Part shown: piece by piece, positions 54,567 through 62,771 of the stretch | Numbering within the stretch: the first letter of the stretch is position 1 | How the letters are laid out: the number at the start of each line of letters is the position of its first letter | NCBI GenBank assembly: GCA_034421015.1 | Contig: DAOUKT010000015.1 | Span: 1-64,000, forward strand | Origin: DAOUJW01 sp034421015 | GTDB lineage: Bacteria > Chloroflexota > Dehalococcoidia > Lucifugimonadales > UBA2985 | Reading direction: 5' to 3' | Length of the DNA: 64,000 nucleotides | Position numbers and translations under genes: made by a program | Notes under the pieces: model-generated | Seen by the model: the letters and a program-made list of their open reading frames with translations, nothing else | Told to the model about the DNA's origin: nothing | Database searches by the model: none

Positions 54567-55199
54567 ATGATAATCGTACCGCTGGTCGTGGGCGGCGCAA
54601 TGCAGGAGAACGCGTACATTGTGGGGTCGGAGGAGACCAGGGAGTGCATCGTCATCGACCCGGGCGCGGAGGCCGACCTCATCCTTGAGGAGGTTGAAAA
54701 CCTGGGCCTCACGGTCAAGTACATCCTCAACACCCACGGCCACGGCGACCACATTGGAGGCGTTGCGGGCGTCAAGGAGGCCACCGGCGCAATATACGGC
54801 ATTCACGAGGCGGACGTTGAGCTGCTGACTCGGGACAGCCAGTGGATGAAGCTGATGGTCCGCGACTCACAGGAGGCCCCGGCCCCCGACATCTACGTCA
54901 AGGACGGGGACGTGTTCACTGTGGGCGACGTTGAGCTGACTGCCATCGAGACGCCCGGCCACACCCAGGGAGGCGTCTCCTACTACACCGAGGGCGTGGT
55001 GTTCACCGGCGACACCCTGTTCCAGGGGAGCGTCGGAAGGTTCGATACGCCGGAGGGCGACGGGCGACAGCTTGTGCTGGGCATCTTCACCAAGATAATG
55101 ACCCTTCCCGCGGACACCAAGGTCTATCCGGGGCATGGGCCGGACACCACCATCGCGCGGGAGAAGCTCACCAACCCGTTCCTGTCGGGGACGCACTAG
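54567..55199 (+). CDS. MBL-fold hydrolase (glyoxalase II-like)
   Basis: This 210-residue metallo-beta-lactamase-fold protein has THGHGDHIGG (residues 55-64, dinuclear metal site), further ligands in TPGHTQGGVSYY and FTGDTLFQGSVGR, and YPGHGPDTTIAREK. It fits the compact glyoxalase II-like hydrolase group acting on thioesters or similar substrates; the exact substrate is unknown. It is monocistronic, and repeat copy F follows it. Confidence 0.9.
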   Translation: MIIVPLVVGGAMQENAYIVGSEETRECIVIDPGAEADLILEEVENLGLTVKYILNTHGHGDHIGGVAGVKEATGAIYGIHEADVELLTRDSQWMKLMVRDSQEAPAPDIYVKDGDVFTVGDVELTAIETPGHTQGGVSYYTEGVVFTGDTLFQGSVGRFDTPEGDGRQLVLGIFTKIMTLPADTKVYPGHGPDTTIAREKLTNPFLSGTH

Positions 55200-55228
55200 C
55201 CTGGAAGCGTCCCGCCGGCGTGGGCTTT

Positions 55229-55475
55229 AGGGATACTCTGAGCAATTTGGAAACCGGGTCATTCTGCCTAATGGCGTCCTCCCCCCATTCCTGCGCAGGC
55301 AGACCTTTGAATAGTCTCAGTTGGTGCGCGCCCACTGACCATTCCTGCGCAGGCAGGAATCCAGAGCATCCGAATAGACGAAGATAGATTCCGGCTTCCG
55401 CCGGAATGACTATAAACGTACTTCCTTGAGAATGCCGTCACGCTTACGCGAAGGTCTCCGAAAGCGGGGATGACG
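55229..55475. repeat. mosaic dispersed repeat (copy F)
   Basis: The left part (GGGATACTCTGAGCAATTTG; CCCCATTCCTGCGCAGGCAG) matches the left part of copy E. From ACCTTTGAATAGTCTCAG on, it matches the A/B/D family: ATTCCTGCGCAGGCAGGAAT (55340-55359), ATTCCGGCTTCCGCCGGAAT and GACTATAAACGTA. The switch shows that modules are exchanged between repeat families. Confidence 0.75.
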
Positions 55476-55509
55476 GAGTTCAGGGTTGGACGGAGGGGCC
55501 AGCCGTGGG

Positions 55510-55716
55510 CTAGGTCTGCCGGGATGAGGCCTTGGTAGATATCTTGTGATGGCTTCTGAGACAGCGGGTGCAAACGGTGGTCCGGCGCTTCCGTCCGTTG
55601 ATCTGAAGGGTTGCCTTCTGAATGTTGACCATGAAGCGGGTCTTGGTCCTCCGCTTTGAGTGGCTGACGTTGTTGCCGGAGTGGCCCACCTTGTCGCACA
55701 GTTCGCACTTGGCCAT
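55510..55716 (-). CDS. rpmB: 50S ribosomal protein L28
   Basis: The 68-residue L28 (MAKCELCDKVGHSGNNVSHS) has CELC and CTRC pairs, so it is the zinc-binding form. The start is ATG 55716 with a GAGGAA-type site; the longer frame to 55854 is rejected. It is divergent from the fakA-fakB-recG run, an arrangement also seen in other bacteria. Length is normal. Confidence 0.95.
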   Translation of the reverse strand: MAKCELCDKVGHSGNNVSHSKRRTKTRFMVNIQKATLQINGRKRRTTVCTRCLRSHHKISTKASSRQT

Positions 55717-55894
55717 GTCTTTCCTCTTTGCCCGTCCTCCGGCGGTCGCCGCTCCACGTGGGGCGGATGCGCAAGGGCCGGAGCGTTTTGACGCGATTAT
55801 GCCGTTCCTGTAGAATCCAGAGGGAATCCTATCAGAAGCTACCGAGTTTGGCAATGCCCGCAGTGAGTGTTGTCATCGCCTGGTGTTGATTAGC

Positions 55895-57547
55895 ATGACA
55901 AGCGGTACGGGCCCCACCATCACCTCCATCAACAGCGAAGACCTGCGTCGTATTCTGGCCCAGGGCCGTCGTGCCCTGGAAGAAAACGTGGAGGCCATCA
56001 ACGCGCTGAACGTCTTTCCCGTTCCCGACGGAGACACCGGAACCAACATGCTGCTGACCATGAAGGCCATTGAGGACGAGCCCCCGGCAACCGGCGGCTC
56101 CATTGCGCCCGGGTCCGTGACAGCGATGGCGCGGGGCGCGTTGCTGGGGGCTCGCGGCAACAGCGGCGTGATATTCGCCCAGTTCTTCCAGGGGTTCGCC
56201 CGGGGGCTGGATGGCCTGGACAGGTTCGGCGCTGAGGACCTTGCGAAGGCCCTGGCGGAGGGTTCGGCGGCGGCGTACAAGGCGGTGGGCAACCCGGTCG
56301 AGGGCACAATGCTGACGGTCATTCGCGAGATGTCGGAGACGGCCCGGCAGGAGGCTGCACCCGGGGTGGACGTGATCGAGCTGTGGGAAGCCGTGTGCCA
56401 GGCCGCCCGGCAGTCCGTCGCAAGGACACCCAATCTGCTGCCCGTGCTGCGTGAGGCCGGCGTTGTGGACGCCGGGGGCCTGGGCCTGTCGGTAATCATG
56501 GAAGGGGTCCTGTCGGGGCTACGCGACGAGGAGCTTGGCAGGATAGAGCTTCCCGCGCCCGACATACAGGGGGACGCAGCGGACTTCCCGTCGGTGAGCG
56601 AGGCCTTCATCGACGCTACGGAAGAGGACCTGTACGGCTACTGCACCCAGTTTCTCATACAGGGCGAGGGCCTGGACCCGGACGACGTCAGGGAGCAAAT
56701 GGAGGCCCTGGCGACTTCTACCGTGGTAATAGGCGGCGGGGGCGTTGTGCGAGTCCACGTCCACGCAGAGGACCCCGGGCCAGTTGTCAGCTATGGCGTG
56801 TCCCTGGGCACACTGTCCCAGGTCAGCATCGAGAACATGGATGACCAGCACCAGGAGTTCGTGGCCGCGCGCCGGTCGGAGCAGGACCTGAAGCCCGTCG
56901 GAGTGCTGGCGATAGCCTCCGGCCAGGGCCTGGCGGACGTATTCCTGGACTCTGGCGCCTCCTCCGTGCTGTCCGGCGGGGACACCATGAACCCCAGCAC
57001 TCGGGAGATACTGGACGCCGTGGATGCAGTCGCCGCGGAACGTGTCATCGTGCTGCCTAACAACCCCAACATTGTGGCGGCGGCGGAGCAGGCGCGGTCG
57101 CTGTCGTCCAGGGAGATGACCGTCATTCCCACGGAGAGCATTCCGCAGGGCATTGCGGCCCTGCTGTCCTTCAACCTGATGCAGAGCTTCGAGGAGAACG
57201 TCGCGGGCATGGAGCAGTCCATCTCCGACGTGGTGTCAGGCGCAGTGTGCAACGCGCAGAGAGCCGCGGAGCTGGGCGGCGTCAGCGTTGCGGAAGGTCA
57301 GGTGATGGGCCTCATTGAACGCAAGATGGTTGTGTCCGGGGACGACAGGACCGGCGTCCTCAGCGACCTTGTCGCCCGGATAGGCCCTGAGTCCGGTTCC
57401 CTTATCACCCTGTACTGGGGCGCCGACACCCAGGAGTCGGAGGCCATGAGCGCGGGCGAGGAGCTGCTTGGCCGCTTCCAGGGCGCGGAGGTGGATGTGG
57501 TCTTTGGGGGCCAGCCGCACTATAATTACATTCTATCCGTGGAGTAA
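55895..57547 (+). CDS. fakA: fatty acid kinase FakA (DAK2 domain)
   Basis: The 550-residue protein starts with a DAK2-type nucleotide domain (NALNVFPVPDGDTGTNML; GARGNSGVIFAQFF), then a central region and a C-terminal domain with VVIGGGGVVRVHVHAEDPG. It phosphorylates fatty acids held by FakB, feeding exogenous fatty acids into lipid synthesis. ATG 55895 lacks a strong ribosome site. The DegV/FakB gene follows in 12 bases. Confidence 0.9.
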   Translation: MTSGTGPTITSINSEDLRRILAQGRRALEENVEAINALNVFPVPDGDTGTNMLLTMKAIEDEPPATGGSIAPGSVTAMARGALLGARGNSGVIFAQFFQGFARGLDGLDRFGAEDLAKALAEGSAAAYKAVGNPVEGTMLTVIREMSETARQEAAPGVDVIELWEAVCQAARQSVARTPNLLPVLREAGVVDAGGLGLSVIMEGVLSGLRDEELGRIELPAPDIQGDAADFPSVSEAFIDATEEDLYGYCTQFLIQGEGLDPDDVREQMEALATSTVVIGGGGVVRVHVHAEDPGPVVSYGVSLGTLSQVSIENMDDQHQEFVAARRSEQDLKPVGVLAIASGQGLADVFLDSGASSVLSGGDTMNPSTREILDAVDAVAAERVIVLPNNPNIVAAAEQARSLSSREMTVIPTESIPQGIAALLSFNLMQSFEENVAGMEQSISDVVSGAVCNAQRAAELGGVSVAEGQVMGLIERKMVVSGDDRTGVLSDLVARIGPESGSLITLYWGADTQESEAMSAGEELLGRFQGAEVDVVFGGQPHYNYILSVE

Positions 57548-57559
57548 GGAGCAAAGGAC

Positions 57560-58399
57560 ATGGCCGTAAAGGTGATCACGGACAGCACTGCGGACCTGCC
57601 TCAGGGCCTGGCGGATGAGTTGGGAGTCACAGTTGTTCCTGCGAACGTGCACTTCGGCGAGGAGGTGTATCGCGACGGGGTTGAGATCACGGGAGACGAG
57701 TTCTACCGGCGGCTTGTGGCATCCTCCCGGCTTCCTTTCACCTCTCAGCCCACGCCAGGGGACTTCCTGAGCGCATACGAGAGCGTGGGCGGTACTACGG
57801 ACGAGATCATCTCCATCCACGTATCGGCCAAGCTCAGCGGCACGCTGAACTCCGCCACGCAGGCAAGGGAGGAGTACGGCGGGGATTGCCGGATTGAGAT
57901 TATCGACTCAATGCAGGCGTTGATGGGACTGGGCTTGCTGGTGATTGCCGCGGCCGAGGCCGCCAATCGAGGCGGAAGCCTGGACGAGGTGGCGGCGGAG
58001 ACAAAGGCGGCTCTCCCAAGAGTCGGGTTCATGGGTCTGCTGGACACCCTGGAGTACCTGGAGAAGGGCGGGAGAATAGGCAAGGCCCAGGCCTTCATGG
58101 GATCCCTCTTGCGGATCAAACCCCTGCTGACCATCCGGGACGGCGAGGTGCATCCGCTGGAGCGCGCCCGCACCCGCGCCAAGGGCGTGGACAGGATGTG
58201 CCAGCTTGTACAAGAGCGCATGCCGATGGAGGGCCTGGCGGTGGAGTATACCACGACGCCGGACGAGGCCAGGTCGCTGGCCCAGCGTCTGCAGGCCTTC
58301 TTCCCCCAGGGCGAGGTGAGGTTGAGCCAGATTGGACCTGCGGTTGGGACGCACCTGGGCCCGGGCGCGCTTAGCGTAGCCTTCAGGCAGCAGGCGTAG
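57560..58399 (+). CDS. fakB: DegV-family fatty-acid-binding protein (FakB-like)
   Basis: The 279-residue DegV protein has TDSTADLP (residues 7-14), FTSQPTPGDFLSAYES, HVSAKLSGTLNSA and GGRIGKAQAFMGSLLRIKPL, all standard DegV features. It carries the fatty acid bound deep in the protein and presents it to FakA. It starts 12 bases after fakA, in line with co-transcription of the two-subunit kinase. Length is normal. Confidence 0.9.
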   Translation: MAVKVITDSTADLPQGLADELGVTVVPANVHFGEEVYRDGVEITGDEFYRRLVASSRLPFTSQPTPGDFLSAYESVGGTTDEIISIHVSAKLSGTLNSATQAREEYGGDCRIEIIDSMQALMGLGLLVIAAAEAANRGGSLDEVAAETKAALPRVGFMGLLDTLEYLEKGGRIGKAQAFMGSLLRIKPLLTIRDGEVHPLERARTRAKGVDRMCQLVQERMPMEGLAVEYTTTPDEARSLAQRLQAFFPQGEVRLSQIGPAVGTHLGPGALSVAFRQQA

Positions 58400-58455
58400 G
58401 GGTCTCATAGGTGGAGGAGTTGCCTAGTCTCCGTCCGCCAAGGGCATTGGTCACC

Positions 58456-58482
58456 GTCATTCCGGCGAAAGCCGGAATCCAG
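58456..58482. repeat. short palindromic repeat module (copy G)
   Basis: The module ATTCCGGCGAAAGCCGGAAT, preceded by GTC and followed by CCAG, is the isolated second-stem unit of the dispersed repeat families. It lies between fakB and recG and could form a small hairpin. Confidence 0.7.
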
Positions 58483-58592
58483 ATCGCTCGTCGGCAAATC
58501 CGCGCCGACTTGGATGCAGGGTCTTGAGTTCTCGCTCGCAGCTCACCCTTTACGACGATACGCGGACGGCAGCGGAACCGGCTTGACTCATT

Positions 58593-61007
58593 ATGACGTC
58601 AACTGAGCTGGACACCCTCAAGAAGGTGCTCACTCTGGAGAAGAGCAAGGGGTACAAGAACACTGCAGTGGTCGGGGGGCTTGACCGCTTCCTGGAGCGC
58701 TGGGTGGACGGGCAGGAGGCAGGCTCGCTCATAGGCCCCTTGCCGGGAGAGTACGCCGGGTTGAAGGCGGCCCAGAGGCGCAAGTGGATCGAGGACACGC
58801 TGAAGGCCCTGGAGACCGGAGAAGTCCAGTCGAAAAAGAAGGCCTCTGCACCCAGGCCCCGGGCTTCAGCCAAGAAAGAGCCTGCGCCGGAACACACCCT
58901 GGCATCGGCGGTGTCCGTGCTGCCCAGAGTAACGCCGTCGGTGGAGGGCAAGCTGAACAAGCTGGGCGTGTACACCGTCCGGGACGTGCTGTACCTGTTC
59001 CCGCGACGTCACAACGACTTCGGCCAGATGCGGAAAGTCTCTGAGCTTGAAATAGAGGCAATTCAGACTGTGTCTGTGAACGTATGGGATGCCAGGGAGA
59101 CGCGGCTTGGCGGGCGTATCAGGGCCACCGAGGCGGTGGTCGGCGACCACACAGGCAACCTGAGAGTGGTCTGGTTCAACCAGCCGTACCTGGCGAAGCG
59201 CTTCAAGTCCGGCGCCAGGCTTGTCCTGAGCGGTCGCGTAAACGTATTCATGGGCTCCAAGACCATGGAGTCCCCGGAGTACGAAACCCTCCAGGACGGC
59301 GAAGAGCCGGAGAACTCCGGCAGGCAGGTGCCCGTCTATCCCCTCATCGACGGCCTGGCGCAGCGCACCCTCCGCCGCATTGTCAGCGAGACCCTGAACG
59401 CCTGGGCCCCGCGTGTCCCCGACCCGCTGCCGGAGCCGCTTCGCCGCCGGGCCGAAGTCCTGGACCTGCCCCAGGCCATCGTCCAGGCCCACTACCCGGA
59501 GGACGACTCCGCCAGAGAGGAGGCCAGGCGCAGACTGGCCTTTGACGAGCTGTTCTCACTGCAGATGTACGTCCTGTCTCGTCGCCGTCGCTGGCGGGAG
59601 AGCGGCGGCGCGCTCCCCGTTCCCGGGAACCCTGAACTGCTCAACGCCTTTCTCTCGCGGCTTGAGTTTTCCCTGACCGGCGCCCAGGAGAGGGCGATGA
59701 CGGAGATCATGGAGGACATGGCCCAGGAGAGGCCGATGACGCGGCTCCTGCAGGGGGACGTGGGCAGCGGCAAGACGGTCGTGGCGCTGGCGGCCCTTCT
59801 CACGGCGGTGGCCGGCGGACGGCAGGGGGCTTTCATGGCTCCGACGGAGATACTGGCCGAGCAGCACTACAACACCATAGCTAATCTTCTGGAGGGGTTG
59901 TCGCCCTCGGACGGCCGCGGCAACATCCTCACGTTCAACATGGAGCCGTTCGAACGTCCCGTTTCGGTTGGGCTGCTCATTGGAAGCCATACCGCACGGC
60001 AGAAGAGGGATATGCAGGCGCTACTGGCAGAGGGCGCTCTGGATATGGTCGTGGGTACTCACGCCCTATTCCAGCAGCAGGTGGACATCCCCCGGCTTGG
60101 CCTGGCCGTCGTGGACGAGCAGCACCGCTTTGGCGTCATGCAGCGGGCCTCCCTGCGCCAGAAGGGGGTATCGCCTCACCTGCTGGTGATGTCGGCGACG
60201 CCCATACCGCGCTCCCTCGCCCTGACGCTGTACGGCGACCTGGACATATCGGTGTTGGACGAGATGCCCGCGGGCAGACAGAAGATAAGGACTCGTTTCG
60301 CGGAACCATCCCGCCGCCAGGACGCCTACGACTTCATTAGAGGCCAGATCAGGGAGGGCCGGCAGGCCTTCGTCATCTGCCCTCTGATAGAGGAGTCTGA
60401 GGCGCTTCAGACTAGGGCTGCCACCACGGAGTACGAGCGCCTATCGATGGATGTTTTCCCGGACCTGTCCCTTGGCCTGCTCCACGGCCGGATGCCCCTC
60501 AGGGAGAAGGAGGAAGTGATGGGGCGGTTCAGGCGCGGGGAGATGGACATTTTGGTGTCCACGCCCGTTGTGGAGGTTGGAGTGGACATTCCCAACGCCA
60601 GCGTCATCCTGATTGACGGGGCGGACCGGTTCGGCCTGGCCCAGCTTCACCAGTTCCGCGGGCGCGTGGGCCGCGGCGAGCACGCCAGCTACTGCCTTCT
60701 CCTCTCCGACCACCCTTCGCGGGAGGCGAAGGAGCGGCTGGAGATTATGGAGCGCGTCGACGACGGGTTTGCAGTTGCGGAGGAGGACCTTAAGTATCGA
60801 GGACCCGGGGACTACTTCGGCACGCGGCAGAGCGGGCTGCCTGACCTCCGCCAGGCGCGGCTGTCCGACCAGGACCTGCTGGCGGCGGCCCGCAGGGAGG
60901 CCTCGGCCCTGCTGAAGAACGACCCGAACCTGGCGCGCCCGGAGCACCGGCTCATCAGGGAGGCTCTCGAAGTCCAGTGGCCGGAGCTTGTGGGAGAGAT
61001 AAGCTGA
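58593..61007 (+). CDS. recG: ATP-dependent DNA helicase RecG
   Basis: The 804-residue RecG has a wedge/OB domain (LRVVWFNQPYLAKRFKSGAR), Walker A GDVGSGKT (about residue 388), the DEQH box in VVDEQHRFGV (about 507), motif III SATPIPRSLAL and the C-terminal QFRGRVGRG motif. It reverses stalled replication forks and branch-migrates junctions. It has an N-terminal extension of about 95 residues, Lys-rich in its second half, before the wedge region, which may be lineage-specific. It follows fakA-fakB with a short gap. Confidence 0.95.
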   Translation: MTSTELDTLKKVLTLEKSKGYKNTAVVGGLDRFLERWVDGQEAGSLIGPLPGEYAGLKAAQRRKWIEDTLKALETGEVQSKKKASAPRPRASAKKEPAPEHTLASAVSVLPRVTPSVEGKLNKLGVYTVRDVLYLFPRRHNDFGQMRKVSELEIEAIQTVSVNVWDARETRLGGRIRATEAVVGDHTGNLRVVWFNQPYLAKRFKSGARLVLSGRVNVFMGSKTMESPEYETLQDGEEPENSGRQVPVYPLIDGLAQRTLRRIVSETLNAWAPRVPDPLPEPLRRRAEVLDLPQAIVQAHYPEDDSAREEARRRLAFDELFSLQMYVLSRRRRWRESGGALPVPGNPELLNAFLSRLEFSLTGAQERAMTEIMEDMAQERPMTRLLQGDVGSGKTVVALAALLTAVAGGRQGAFMAPTEILAEQHYNTIANLLEGLSPSDGRGNILTFNMEPFERPVSVGLLIGSHTARQKRDMQALLAEGALDMVVGTHALFQQQVDIPRLGLAVVDEQHRFGVMQRASLRQKGVSPHLLVMSATPIPRSLALTLYGDLDISVLDEMPAGRQKIRTRFAEPSRRQDAYDFIRGQIREGRQAFVICPLIEESEALQTRAATTEYERLSMDVFPDLSLGLLHGRMPLREKEEVMGRFRRGEMDILVSTPVVEVGVDIPNASVILIDGADRFGLAQLHQFRGRVGRGEHASYCLLLSDHPSREAKERLEIMERVDDGFAVAEEDLKYRGPGDYFGTRQSGLPDLRQARLSDQDLLAAARREASALLKNDPNLARPEHRLIREALEVQWPELVGEIS

Positions 61008-61130
61008 TGCGTCCGGTTGCTCGGCCAAGGACGCTTTCGCGCCAAGTTGCAGCTTGTCTCGCAAATCCCTGCTTCTGTCATTCCTGCCTCTGGAGACCTT
61101 TGCGTAACCCGCGAGATGGCTCCGTTGAAT

Positions 61131-61261
61131 GTCATTCTGAGCCCCTCGGCTACGCTCAGGATAAACTGCGCGAAGAATCCAAGGCGGTCAATTGTATACG
61201 GGGTAGAATTGCGAATAGAGGTCTTGGATTCTTCACTTCGCTCCGCTCCGTTCAGAATGAC
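61131..61261. repeat. MITE-like inverted repeat with GTCATTCTGA ends
   Basis: GTCATTCTGA (61131-61140) and TCAGAATGAC (61252-61261) are perfect terminal inverted repeats. Inside, GAAGAATCCAAG (61172-61183) pairs with CTTGGATTCTTC (61223-61234). The element lies in the recG-MFS gap with part of another repeat just upstream. No ORF is present. The GTCATTCTGA...GAAGAATC pattern is widespread in Chloroflexota genomes as I remember them. Confidence 0.75.
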
Positions 61262-61338
61262 AGTCGGGGCGCGTCTTTCGGACTTACTCAAGGGCTTGTT
61301 CAAGCGTCTCCCGTTCAACCTGGAAGCAGGACCTCCCG

Positions 61339-62613
61339 TTGAAGCCGGCCACCGGACGACGCATATACTACGGATGGGTGATTGTAGGGGTTGTGTTCCT
61401 GTCGTCCCTGGCGTCCGGGGCCCAGATTAACCCCACCATCGGGGTATTCCTCAGACCCATCACCGACGAGTTCGAGTGGACGCGCTCCACAGTGTCCCTG
61501 GCCGGGGCCGTGGGAACCGTCATCGGCGGCGGGCTGGCCCTGATCGTCGGCCCCGCCATAGACCGCTTTGGCGCGAGGTGGATTCTCTTCGTCAGCTTCC
61601 TGATGTCCGGCGTGGCAATCTACTACTGGGGACACGTGAGCCACCTGTGGCAGTTCGCCCTTGCCCTGATTGTCAGCAGGGTTGCCCTTCAGGGGGTGAT
61701 TAACCTGACGAATCAGACCGTGGTCTCCAAGTGGTTCATCAGGAAGCGAGGCCGGGCCACGGCTATGGCCAACCTTGGGCAGCGAATCGGCGGCGGCGCG
61801 ATTCCCTCTGCCACCCAGACTGCGATCCCGATGGTGGGCTGGCGCACGGCGGCAATGGGCGTGGGCGCGCTGGTTATGGCTTTGACTCTGATCCCGATTG
61901 CCATCTTCATGCGACGCCAGCCCCAGGACATGGGGCTGCTGCCCGACGGCGCACGCCCTGAGGAGGGAGGAGGCCAGCAGGGGCAGGGAGGGGGCGGCAG
62001 GCGCGGGCAGTCAACCGAGGTGAACTACACCCTGAGGCAGGCGCTGAGGACGCGGCCCTTCTGGATAATCCTGGGGGCGTTCTGCCTGACCAACTTCGTC
62101 AATACGGGCGTCAACTTCAACCTGGCTCCGCATCTGCTGGACAGCGGCCTCTCGGAGGTCCAGTCGGCGGTGGTGATGCTGGCCTGGGCGATGGTGAGCG
62201 TCCCCGCGTCCCTGAGCGCCGGGTTCCTGGCGGACCGGATGTCCGTCCGAATCCTTATGGTGGTGTTCTCGGCGGGGCTGGGAGCGGGGATATACCTGTT
62301 CCTCATGATCGACTCCTTTGCCGTGGGGATGTTCTTCGCAGTCCTCCACGGAGCCGCCTTTGCCGGCTCCTTTCTGATGCTGCAGCTTCTGCTGGCAAAC
62401 ACCTTTGGGGCGGCGTCCCTGGGCACGCTGCGGGGCTTCATTGTGCCGTGGCAGATGGTGGCCAACGCCCTTGGGCCCCTGGCCGCGACCCTGGTCTTTG
62501 ACACAACCGGAAGCTACGGCCCGATCCTTCGCACGTACATTGTGCTGCAGGTGGTGCTCGTCCTGGTGCTTCTGTTTGCCCTGCGAGGCGTGAGGCCCAG
62601 GGATTCCGAGTGA
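61339..62613 (+). CDS. MFS-family transporter
   Basis: The 424-residue protein has twelve membrane segments in two halves joined by a long Gly/Gln-rich linker (EEGGGQQGQGGGGRRGQS). MFS loop motifs occur as PAIDRFGARWILF and ADRMSVRILMVVF. The RWFIRKRGRATAM-type loop (KWFIRKRGRATAMANL) is typical of monocarboxylate/oxalate-formate type members. The substrate is unknown. TTG 61339 is the best start; repeats lie just upstream. Confidence 0.86.
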   Translation: MKPATGRRIYYGWVIVGVVFLSSLASGAQINPTIGVFLRPITDEFEWTRSTVSLAGAVGTVIGGGLALIVGPAIDRFGARWILFVSFLMSGVAIYYWGHVSHLWQFALALIVSRVALQGVINLTNQTVVSKWFIRKRGRATAMANLGQRIGGGAIPSATQTAIPMVGWRTAAMGVGALVMALTLIPIAIFMRRQPQDMGLLPDGARPEEGGGQQGQGGGGRRGQSTEVNYTLRQALRTRPFWIILGAFCLTNFVNTGVNFNLAPHLLDSGLSEVQSAVVMLAWAMVSVPASLSAGFLADRMSVRILMVVFSAGLGAGIYLFLMIDSFAVGMFFAVLHGAAFAGSFLMLQLLLANTFGAASLGTLRGFIVPWQMVANALGPLAATLVFDTTGSYGPILRTYIVLQVVLVLVLLFALRGVRPRDSE

Positions 62614-62700
62614 GGCCGCGGCCATTGTCACACTTCCTTAATATTTGTAATGTAGAATGCCAGCGGCGTTGTCCTACACTATGTCCATACGCAGGAATCT

Positions 62701-62729
62701 TTGCCTTTGCGCACGGATTAAGGTAATAT
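62701..62729 (+). promoter_or_regulatory. predicted promoter of ftsH
   Basis: TTGCCT (62701-62706) and TAATAT (62724-62729) are 17 bases apart, about 40 bases before ATG 62772, which has AGGAAAG at a good spacing. Confidence 0.6.
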
Positions 62730-62771
62730 TAAACTGACGGACATCAAGAGGACCCGGCAGGAAAGTCTCCC

